A stretch of DNA of 64,000 bases, taken from contig NZ_BSND01000004.1 in NCBI RefSeq assembly GCF_030159795.1, positions 124,001 to 188,000 on the forward strand. The letters run 5' to 3'. Of this stretch, positions 57,865 through 64,000 are shown one piece after another. Numbering within the stretch: the stretch's first letter is position 1; each line of letters opens with the position of its first letter. A program made the position numbers and the translations under genes. The notes under the pieces are model-generated. The model did not search any database, was not told the origin of the DNA, and was given only the letters and a program-made list of their open reading frames with translations. Source of the DNA: Methylophaga thalassica. GTDB taxonomy: Bacteria; Pseudomonadota; Gammaproteobacteria; Nitrosococcales; Methylophagaceae.

Positions 57865-58932
57865 ATGGTTTGGCTATTGCTGTTAAGTGGTTTAGTACTG
57901 CTCATTGTTGGAGCGGATATGCTGGTAAAAGGGGCTGCCAAGCTTGCCGGTAGTTTTGGTGTGCCACCCTTAGTCATTGGCTTAACCGGCGTCGCCTTTG
58001 GAACAAGTGCTCCTGAACTCGCTGTCAGCGTTAAATCTGCCTGGTCCGGCCAGGCAGAGCTGGCTATTGCGAATGTGATTGGAAGTAATATTTTTAACAT
58101 TCTATTCATTCTTGGTCTGGCTGCACTCATATCCCCATTACTCGTTTCCAAGCAGCTTATCAGACAGGATGTGCCTATTATGATTGCTGTATCAGCCATA
58201 GCGACAGTCATGGTATGGAATGGATTACTTGAGAGATGGGAATCAGCCATTTTGTTTTTAGCTTTACTTGCTTACACCGGTTTTCTGTTTATCCAAGGAA
58301 AAAAGCAAAACGATAAAGAGGGAATAGCTGAAATCGATGAATTACTCTCCGTGAATACACCGACATGGAAAAGCGTATTGTATTTCTTTGTCGGCCTGAT
58401 ATTACTGGTGTTAGGTGCTCGCTGGTTAGTACAAAGTGCGGTTAGCATTGCTACAGGACTAGGTGTTAGTGAGGCCGTTATCGGACTAACCATTGTTGCA
58501 GTCGGCACGTCATTACCCGAAGTCATGACCTCAGTTATGGCAACAATACGAGGGGAGCGAGACATTGCAATTGGTAACGTCGTCGGTAGTAATATTTTCA
58601 ATATACTCTGTGTGCTTGGCCTGGCAGGACTCATCTCACCAGAACCATTAATTGCGGGCCCACAACTGGCAACATTAGATATACCTGTCATGTTGGCTGT
58701 TTCAGTTTTATGTCTACCTTTATTTTTTGTGGGTGCCACATTAACCCGGTTTGAGGGATTTTTATTCCTGCTTTTATATACATCTTATGTTTCGTACATG
58801 ATTTTAGTGGTTACTCAGGCTAACTTCGCAACGACATTAGAACAGGCTTTAATCTATGGCTTGATTCCAGCTGTATTTATTTATGTCAGTTTTACTTTAG
58901 TAAGAGATTTGATGCAGCGGGAGAAAGAATAA
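57865..58932 (+). CDS. CaCA-family Na+/Ca2+ (cation) antiporter
   Basis: A 355-residue membrane protein of the YrbG/CaCA type with about ten TM segments and the two inverted alpha-repeats: GLTGVAFGTSAPELAVSV and GLTIVAVGTSLPEVMTSVMA. Each has the acidic residue in GTS-(A/L)-PE needed for ion exchange. It starts 11 bp after secDF (GAGAGGA before ATG), so the two are very likely co-transcribed. Which ions it exchanges is not known. Confidence 0.92.
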   Translation: MVWLLLLSGLVLLIVGADMLVKGAAKLAGSFGVPPLVIGLTGVAFGTSAPELAVSVKSAWSGQAELAIANVIGSNIFNILFILGLAALISPLLVSKQLIRQDVPIMIAVSAIATVMVWNGLLERWESAILFLALLAYTGFLFIQGKKQNDKEGIAEIDELLSVNTPTWKSVLYFFVGLILLVLGARWLVQSAVSIATGLGVSEAVIGLTIVAVGTSLPEVMTSVMATIRGERDIAIGNVVGSNIFNILCVLGLAGLISPEPLIAGPQLATLDIPVMLAVSVLCLPLFFVGATLTRFEGFLFLLLYTSYVSYMILVVTQANFATTLEQALIYGLIPAVFIYVSFTLVRDLMQREKE

Positions 58933-58939
58933 TCAACGC

Positions 58940-58998
58940 TAGTAAGTCCAGTTTGAGACAAAATTACAGAATACAAAATCGTCCATCTGGACTTACTA
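58940..58998. repeat. 12-bp inverted repeat after the antiporter gene
   Basis: TAGTAAGTCCAG (58940-58951) and its exact complement CTGGACTTACTA (58987-58998) enclose 35 bases. It can form a stem with a large loop; the downstream stretch is AT-rich (ATTTATTTATTAATG), so a terminator role is possible. It could also mark the ends of a small lost element. Confidence 0.55.
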
Positions 58999-59092
58999 AC
59001 ATTTATTTATTAATGATTGTTTTGGATCTCTGATTAACCAGAATTTGAGATCTAATAAATAAAACAAGCAGACAAAAAGTGCTGAATAACCA

Positions 59093-59185
59093 CTTTTTGA
59101 ATTTAAAAATCTGCAGTGTGATTACCCGAAATGAATGTCAGATTTTAAATTTCGAACACCTGCAAAACGACACAAAAAACATCCT
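59093..59185 (+). repeat. Dispersed palindromic repeat, copy B
   Basis: TCTGCAGTGTGATTACCCG, AATGAATGTCAGATTTTAAA, TTTCGAACACC, then CGACACAAAAAACAT. Very similar to copy A in order and sequence and to copy C inverted. Confidence 0.8.
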
Positions 59186-59299
59186 CAATGACAGCAAACG
59201 ATTTGTCATAACGCATATTATAAGAACAGACCAGAAGCGGATTTGGACATCTTAAAAATCGAGTCATTCGGCTCTCGTTTTTGCGTCTATTTAAGTTCG

Positions 59300-59338
59300 C
59301 ATAATATATATTATGTTAAATAGCATATATAATAATGC
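59300..59338. promoter_or_regulatory. Two AT-rich palindromes before the HTH gene
   Basis: CATAATATATATTATG (59300-59315) is a perfect 16-bp palindrome. GCATATATAATAATGC (59323-59338) is a second, imperfect one. They lie about 80-120 bp before the HTH gene and could be its operator/promoter; the AT content fits -10-like elements. Confidence 0.45.
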
Positions 59339-59417
59339 TTTCTAAAGTAGATGTGAGTATTTACATGGATTTCTTAAGACCAACCTCTTTTGGTGGTTAA
59401 AAGCACAGATATTTGTG

Positions 59418-59753
59418 ATGAAGATAACGTTCAGACAGGCTCGATATGCAGCCAGAATGACAAAGAAACAAGTGGCTGAGTACCTGGAAATATCACCAGG
59501 CACTGTGGCTAATTATGAGAAAACAAACCATGCCCCCAAAGTAATTATTGAGTGTCTTTTATTGCTTGGTGGCAAGATGCCAAGTATCGGCCGTCGGAAT
59601 TGTTTTGAGGGTTGGTCTTTTGGCAATGGTTATCTGTGGTCACCCTCTGGAGAGAAATTTACCAGTGGAGAAATTCTCGCATCGCGTATTACTAAAAAAT
59701 TGGCGGATGAACTTTATGAAGAGAATCTGAGGCTAAGAAAACAAAAAACATAG
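59418..59753 (+). CDS. Small helix-turn-helix protein (phage-type regulator, DUF3653-like)
   Basis: A 111-residue protein; ATG 59418 is used, with GTG 59415 as alternative, and no clear RBS. Residues ~5-40 are an XRE-like HTH (QARYAARMTKKQVAEYLEIS, then TVANYEKTNHAP). The middle has a Gly/Trp-rich motif (NCFEGWSFGNGYLWSPSGE) as in phage- and plasmid-linked small regulators. It lies alone between repeat copies B and C in the least gene-dense part of the window, which suggests acquisition. Confidence 0.75.
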   Translation: MKITFRQARYAARMTKKQVAEYLEISPGTVANYEKTNHAPKVIIECLLLLGGKMPSIGRRNCFEGWSFGNGYLWSPSGEKFTSGEILASRITKKLADELYEENLRLRKQKT

Positions 59754-59757
59754 TCGC

Positions 59758-59790
59758 CAAAAAAAAGAGCGATTAATTTGCATAATCGCC
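59758..59790 (-). terminator. Rho-independent terminator (leftward)
   Basis: GCGATTA / TAATCGC (59769-59775, 59783-59789) with a 7-base loop; read leftward it is followed by TCTTTTTTTT. It serves the DUF5677-like gene, and the hairpin could also stop the converging HTH transcript. Confidence 0.85.
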
Positions 59791-59803
59791 CCCTCTTCTT
59801 TGT

Positions 59804-59880
59804 ATGTTCAAAATTTAAAATCTGAAGTTGATTTCGGGTAATTACCCTGCAGATTTTAAAATCTGAATATGTCGATTTTA
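59804..59880 (-). repeat. Dispersed palindromic repeat, copy C (inverted)
   Basis: Read on the minus strand: ATTTTAAAATCTGCAGGGTA, ATTACCCGAAATCAACTTCA, then GATTTTAAATTTTGAAC. The centre GGGTAATTACCC is a perfect 12-bp palindrome. It lies between the stop codon of the DUF5677-like gene (overlapping its last base) and that gene's terminator. Confidence 0.8.
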
Positions 59881-60696
59881 GCGGTGTGCTACTTTGACAG
59901 TCGTGTTTTGCCAGACTTTGTGAACTTGTCTTTTGATTTGTTCAAAGTGTGCTGATTGTTCTGGCTGTTTATGAAGTTCAAGCATTATGCTAATGCCGTC
60001 TATCAGATAATCAGCCGCGTTCATTAATAAACTGGCTAAACGATTGGTGTCTTCAGCTCGGGTGGCAATACCGACAATAATCTGATGATCATCCATTTCA
60101 AGATCTTGTTCGACAGAGTGAATTCGAGAATGAACGGTTTCGCTTAAAAAGGCATATTCTGTGCGATATTCGCTCATCAAACCGGCCATTTCAGCTTTGA
60201 TAGCAGTACTGACATCGCCACGGTTAATTTCATCCGCGCTGTTTATCATGCGTTCCAAATCATTCATCTCAAGTTCGGTTAAAGCATGAATCTCGAGCTG
60301 TTTCAGATAAAAGCGTGTCAGCACTTCCCTTCTTTGATCAGTATCACCATCAGTCATGGCTTCGAGAAAGTCTTCATGACGATAAAATGCCGCGAGATTG
60401 AATAAGGCCTCTAGTAAACAACGCGACATGATTTCTGTTTCATGAATCATGCCCCGTTCGGCCATCAGCAGAATAGATTGAAAGTGAGAGAGCATGCGTT
60501 GGAAATAAAGACTTAGATAGACTTCATTTTTATCATCAGGATGAATGTGGCAGTGATTTAAAATCGATTGCCCCAACTGGCTTAAATCTTCACAAACAAG
60601 GTATTGTGGAGTCTGGTGCATTTCAACACTGAGCGTTCCTGTTCGTGATTGCTCTGATAGAAAGCCTGTATCCTTAAAACTTGTTTGCTCTGACAT
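59878..60696 (-). CDS. DUF5677-like hypothetical protein
   Basis: A 272-residue, helical, cytoplasmic protein. The segment LLMAERGMIHETEIMSRCLL followed by EALFNLAAFYRHEDFLEAM resembles the DUF5677/abortive-infection-like helical families; this is a tentative match. No signal peptide or membrane segment. AAAGAGGT precedes the start. It stands beside the HTH gene and repeat copies, possibly as part of the same accessory patch. Confidence 0.6.
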   Translation of the reverse strand: MSEQTSFKDTGFLSEQSRTGTLSVEMHQTPQYLVCEDLSQLGQSILNHCHIHPDDKNEVYLSLYFQRMLSHFQSILLMAERGMIHETEIMSRCLLEALFNLAAFYRHEDFLEAMTDGDTDQRREVLTRFYLKQLEIHALTELEMNDLERMINSADEINRGDVSTAIKAEMAGLMSEYRTEYAFLSETVHSRIHSVEQDLEMDDHQIIVGIATRAEDTNRLASLLMNAADYLIDGISIMLELHKQPEQSAHFEQIKRQVHKVWQNTTVKVAHR

Positions 60697-60831
60697 AAAA
60701 ACCTCTTTTATTGCTTAGTGGTTATCTATCTTACGCTTACCTGCTTGGCTTACAAAGCCTGATCTGTTTTTGACTCATGATTTCATTTCTGTATAACTGG
60801 TGTGAACAGATACATAGATAAGGAGAATAAT

Positions 60832-61215
60832 ATGGGATGGCGTGAAGATGGTACAGAAAAAACCTATACAGATGAAGAAGTTGAAGCACGTTTAAAACAA
60901 GAGCTTCCACATTGGTATTTAGAGAACGGCTGGATACGTCGCAAATATAAAACCAGTGGCTGGAAAAGTACCTTGATGGTGGTCAATACCATCGGTCATT
61001 TAGCAGAGGCGGCATTTCATCATCCGGATTTAACGGTGTCTTACGCGTTTGTTATCGTCAAACTAACCAACCATGCAGCCAAAGGCATTACGGATAAAGA
61101 TTTTGAGCTGGCCAAGAAATTTGAAGAAGTTGTGATGTGGCAGCCTGGCCTGGATGATGGTGCATTAGTTGGCACCCCTGATGATGCTCGCTTTAAATAT
61201 ATTAAATACGATTAG
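60832..61215 (+). CDS. phhB: 4a-hydroxytetrahydrobiopterin dehydratase (PCD family)
   Basis: A 127-residue pterin-4a-carbinolamine dehydratase-like protein; ATG 60832 follows AAGGAG at 7 bp, and the upstream GTG at 60802 lacks an RBS. The conserved core EAAFHHPDLTVSYAFVIVKL contains the active-site His-His-Pro-Asp. Family members regenerate pterin cofactors or act as coactivators (DCoH). No phenylalanine hydroxylase gene is nearby, so the physiological substrate is open. A DUF2237 gene follows 11 bp later. Confidence 0.88.
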   Translation: MGWREDGTEKTYTDEEVEARLKQELPHWYLENGWIRRKYKTSGWKSTLMVVNTIGHLAEAAFHHPDLTVSYAFVIVKLTNHAAKGITDKDFELAKKFEEVVMWQPGLDDGALVGTPDDARFKYIKYD

Positions 61216-61226
61216 TGGATAGCTAA

Positions 61227-61604
61227 ATGGATATTGATGAGTCACTAAATGTCTTTGGTGAAAAGTTAGAAAGTTGTAGTGAAGAACCTCTCACAGGCTT
61301 TTACCGTGATGGTTGTTGTAATACCAGTGATGCTGACTACGGTCAGCACACGGTTTGTGTGCAAGTTAGTCAGGCATTTCTGGAATATTCACGTTTCCGT
61401 GGTAATGATTTAACCACGCCGGTGAAAGAATTTGGTTTTCCTGGTTTGAAACCAGGCGATCGCTGGTGTTTATGTGCTCAACGCTGGTTGGAAGCCTATG
61501 AGCATGACATGGCACCAAAAATCTATCTGGCTGCCACGCACCAACGCGCAACTGAAGTTATTCCGCTTGAAGTATTAAAAGAATATGCGGCAGATCTAAA
61601 TTAG
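61227..61604 (+). CDS. DUF2237-family protein
   Basis: A 125-residue protein with the DUF2237 pattern: LNVFGEKLESCSEEPLTGFY, RDGCCNT, HTVCVQVSQAFLEYSRFRGN and PGLKPGDRWCLCAQRW. Conserved Cys residues suggest metal or redox chemistry; function unknown. Co-transcribed with the pterin dehydratase, and convergent with the helicase gene (6 bp between stops). Confidence 0.9.
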   Translation: MDIDESLNVFGEKLESCSEEPLTGFYRDGCCNTSDADYGQHTVCVQVSQAFLEYSRFRGNDLTTPVKEFGFPGLKPGDRWCLCAQRWLEAYEHDMAPKIYLAATHQRATEVIPLEVLKEYAADLN

Positions 61605-61610
61605 TCCGTA

Positions 61611-63521
61611 TTACGTGTGGCTGGCAAAAAACCTTTCCACATCTTCAATATTCTGACTTATTGGCATGGGCGGTAAACTACGCATAAACACTTTACCGTA
61701 AGGTTTACTTAAAAAGCGGGGATCGCATAGTACCAATACCCCGGAATCATGGGTGTCACGAATCAGGCGGCCAATCCCTTGCTTCAGCTGAATAACGGCA
61801 GCCGGGATTTGGATTGTTCGAAAAGGGTTACCGCCCCGCTCTTTTAAGTCATTAATACGGGCTTCCAACACGGGATCACCAGGTGAAGCAAAGGGGATTT
61901 TATCAATCAGTACACAGGATAAGGCTTCACCCCGCACATCCACGCCCTCCCAGAAGCTATTGGTGCCAAGCAAAATAGCATTGCCATGACTGCGAAATTC
62001 TTCTAGTAATTGGGTTTTGGCGCCTGAGCCTTGTACCAGCACCGGATAATCAGATTCTTTCAAGGCCTCAGCAACTTCATGCATGGCTTTGTAGCTGGTG
62101 AATAATAAAAAGATGCGTCCCTGACTGTGTTCAATCACCGATTTCGCCACTTCAGCAACATGACTATTGTAGTTCGGGTGTGAGGGCTCAACTGGAATGG
62201 TGGGCATATAAAGTAAGCTTTGTTTGCCATAATCAAACGGACTTTGCCAGCTGGCAGTTATCGGATCTTCCAAACCTAACTGATGTGTGAAGTTATTAAA
62301 CTTGCCTGCCACAGTGAGTGTGGCTGAAGTGAATATCCAGGCCTGCGGTTTATCTTTTATCCAGGTTTGAAAATACTGACTAACTTCTTGTGGTGTGGCA
62401 TGCAAAATAAAACTCGAGCTACGGTTATCCAGCCACAACACCAGTTCTGTTTGTTCGTTTTGCTGAAATAAAGACAAACGTTCGATCAAATCCTGACAGC
62501 GTTGGTGACACTGTTCCAGGCCTCTGCCCCGCTCGGCTGCAGCATCAAGTTGAATTTCCAGTTTTTCTAATGATTCCAATAAGATATTAAGCTTTTCTAT
62601 AATATCTTGAGACTTCTCTAACACAGGCTGCCAGGGAACACGTTGCTCATGCTCGCCCAGGGACAGATTAAATTGGTGTAAGCGATTATCCAGTTGTTCT
62701 GCCGCACTGCGAATATCGTTCATATCGGTAGCTTCAGCTTCCATTTCACGAATGCTGTCGCGACTTAATTCCTGAATTTGATGACTGCTGACTCGATGTC
62801 CGAGGAATTGACTGGCAATTGCCGGAAGTTGATGGGCTTCATCAATAATATATGCATCGGCATCAGGTAAGACCTCGCCCTGGCCCGACGATTTCAGTGC
62901 CATATCCGACATCAGTAAGTGGTGGTTAACGACTACTATATCGGCTTCCTGAGCTTTGCGTCTGGCTTCAACAATAAAACATTCGTCATATTGTGGGCAT
63001 TGCTGACCAAGACAGTTATCAACAGTTGAGGTGACTTTCGGCCATAGCGGGGAGTTTTCGTCTAATAAATCGGTTTCACTTAAATCCCCAGTAGTCGTTT
63101 TACCGCTCCATTCTCGTAAGGTTTGCAGGGTATGTTGATGGTATTGCTGACCGGGTTCAGACTCAGCCAGACCAAGACGGTGATGGCATAGATAATTACT
63201 TCGACCTTTTAATAAAGCAGTTTTTAAAGGTACAGAAAGTACTTCACGAAGTTTCGGTAAGTCTTTGTTAAATAATTGGTCTTGTAAGTTTTTTGTACCC
63301 GTTGAGATAAAGACTTTTTGGCCAGAAAGCATCGCTGGTGCAAGGTAGGCAAAGGTCTTACCTGTGCCTGTGCCGGCTTCAGCGATGAGAATATCGCCAT
63401 GCGTTAGCGCATCACCGACTTGCCGTGCCATCTCCAACTGTTGGGTTCTGCTGGTGTATCCTGAAATGTGTTTTGATAACAAACCATTGTCTGCGAATAG
63501 TTCATCAATGCGTTCGATCAT
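61611..63521 (-). CDS. ATP-dependent DNA helicase (DinG/YoaA family, Fe-S)
   Basis: A 636-residue XPD-type superfamily 2 helicase. ATG 63521 is preferred: AGGGA before it and ATGA overlap with the upstream stop. Walker A is EAGTGTGKTFAYLAPA (~residue 40). The Fe-S domain has Cys in YLCHHR, VDNCLGQQC and YDEC. Then come the DEAH box in YIIDEAHQLP, LLGTNSFWEGVDVRGEALS and QGIGRLIRDTHDSG. The size matches YoaA rather than the longer DinG. Likely role in replication or repair of damaged DNA. Confidence 0.93.
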   Translation of the reverse strand: MIERIDELFADNGLLSKHISGYTSRTQQLEMARQVGDALTHGDILIAEAGTGTGKTFAYLAPAMLSGQKVFISTGTKNLQDQLFNKDLPKLREVLSVPLKTALLKGRSNYLCHHRLGLAESEPGQQYHQHTLQTLREWSGKTTTGDLSETDLLDENSPLWPKVTSTVDNCLGQQCPQYDECFIVEARRKAQEADIVVVNHHLLMSDMALKSSGQGEVLPDADAYIIDEAHQLPAIASQFLGHRVSSHQIQELSRDSIREMEAEATDMNDIRSAAEQLDNRLHQFNLSLGEHEQRVPWQPVLEKSQDIIEKLNILLESLEKLEIQLDAAAERGRGLEQCHQRCQDLIERLSLFQQNEQTELVLWLDNRSSSFILHATPQEVSQYFQTWIKDKPQAWIFTSATLTVAGKFNNFTHQLGLEDPITASWQSPFDYGKQSLLYMPTIPVEPSHPNYNSHVAEVAKSVIEHSQGRIFLLFTSYKAMHEVAEALKESDYPVLVQGSGAKTQLLEEFRSHGNAILLGTNSFWEGVDVRGEALSCVLIDKIPFASPGDPVLEARINDLKERGGNPFRTIQIPAAVIQLKQGIGRLIRDTHDSGVLVLCDPRFLSKPYGKVFMRSLPPMPISQNIEDVERFFASHT

Positions 63522-64000
63522 GCTATCCCTATTCGTTGATTTATCATCCACACCAGAACAACGCCAATGGCATAAAATGCAAGCAAACAAGCATAAGCGA
63601 TTCTTTTGTTATGCTTTATCAAGTTAGCTTCTGACTCGGTAGACAAAATAAATGGCTGACCTTTATGTGGTGACACTTTAAGTACACTAAGTGATTTTTC
63701 AAGCGCCCGAGCACCGATTTCAGCTTTAGCCAGTTGATAAGCGTCATGCCTGGCCTTTTCCCACTCTTGTTGGCTCAGCTGTCCATCACCATTTTTATCA
63801 TAATGATGTAACAGATTGTTTGGATCGTTTTTCCATTCTTTCAAGATAGAGGTCATCATGTTTTTTATACTGGAATCTTCAATACTGGCAACGGTTTGAA
63901 AATGGCCAAGGGCATAGAGATAATCACCTTCAAGAATCGTCCACTCCGTATAGCGGCGAGCAGGAAAGCTATCTTGTTTATACCAGCGTTTTTTTCGCTT
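63518..64000 (-). CDS. EF-hand membrane protein, partial (5' end beyond window)
   Basis: The frame stays open from 63518 to the right edge, 47 codons beyond the first internal Met at 63859, so the gene starts outside. Visible order: YTEWTILEGDYLYALGHFQ, which resembles the GIDE/E3-ligase-like membrane family, then an EF-hand loop DKNGDGQLSQQEW, a helical linker, and a C-terminal TM segment (AYACLLAFYAIGVVLVWMI). Its stop overlaps the helicase start. The GIDE-like assignment is tentative. Confidence 0.7.
   Translation of the reverse strand, partial: KRKKRWYKQDSFPARRYTEWTILEGDYLYALGHFQTVASIEDSSIKNMMTSILKEWKNDPNNLLHHYDKNGDGQLSQQEWEKARHDAYQLAKAEIGARALEKSLSVLKVSPHKGQPFILSTESEANLIKHNKRIAYACLLAFYAIGVVLVWMINQRIGIA

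Overview
This 64 kb window looks like chromosomal DNA from a gammaproteobacterium. The proteobacterial marks are RND efflux pumps with adaptor and NodT-type outer-membrane partners, HflK/HflC, a VPLPA-CTERM surface protein, a MNIO/bufferin copper operon and a type IC restriction system. A marine methylotroph such as Methylophaga would fit, but the genus is a guess. I saw no rRNA, tRNA, CRISPR array, prophage or insertion sequence.

Layout. 0-4.1 kb: end of a GGDEF gene, an AraC regulator, a tiny exported protein and a molybdopterin oxidoreductase. 4.1-10.8 kb: a TetR regulator and an RND efflux operon whose pump gene carries one in-frame TGA. 11.0-12.6 kb: a cysteine desulfurase-like enzyme and an EF-hand protein. 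12.6-26.2 kb: a c-di-GMP-I riboswitch ahead of a 1112-residue Asn-rich repeat surface protein, then a LuxR regulator with a hybrid kinase, then a periplasmic binding protein with a hybrid kinase facing two response regulators that carry GGDEF or GGDEF-EAL domains. This reads as an almost complete circuit from sensor to c-di-GMP to adhesin. 26.2-34.7 kb: a second, intact RND pump divergent from an OmpR-type two-component system with a PmrA-like box between them. 34.7-39.7 kb: amidohydrolase, phosphatase-like protein, a four-gene redox/detoxification operon (first gene frameshifted) and a divergent LysR regulator. 39.8-43.0 kb: a copper-bufferin operon (YHS protein, thioredoxin, BufA, BufB, BufC, DoxX). 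43.3-46.8 kb: a phospholipase D-like protein and hflKC. 47.4-54.5 kb: hsdM-hsdS-small ORF-rhuM-hsdR. 54.9-58.9 kb: a secreted leader protein, a fused secDF and a CaCA-family cation antiporter. 59.0-64 kb: a small HTH gene between copies of a dispersed palindromic repeat, a DUF5677-like gene, pterin dehydratase, DUF2237, a DinG/YoaA-type helicase and a partial membrane protein.

The most striking element lies just upstream of secDF. The exported 127-137-residue protein there ends in Arg-Ala-Pro-Pro-Leu-Ala, and RAPP is a known ribosome-arrest motif of leader peptides that control sec genes. The mRNA encoding Pro-Leu-Ala can pair over 8 bp with the secDF Shine-Dalgarno sequence, with a second hairpin nested between the two arms. 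A ribosome stalled at RAPP would cover the left arm and free the secDF start. This is the SecM/VemP logic with an RAPP-type arrest sequence, next to a cation antiporter.

Other notable points are a 46-bp block shared by the lysR/detoxification promoter and the copper-bufferin promoter, TAEL spacer repeats in HsdS, TetR-type boxes exactly 30 bp apart ahead of the first RND operon, and three copies of a ~70 bp palindromic repeat.
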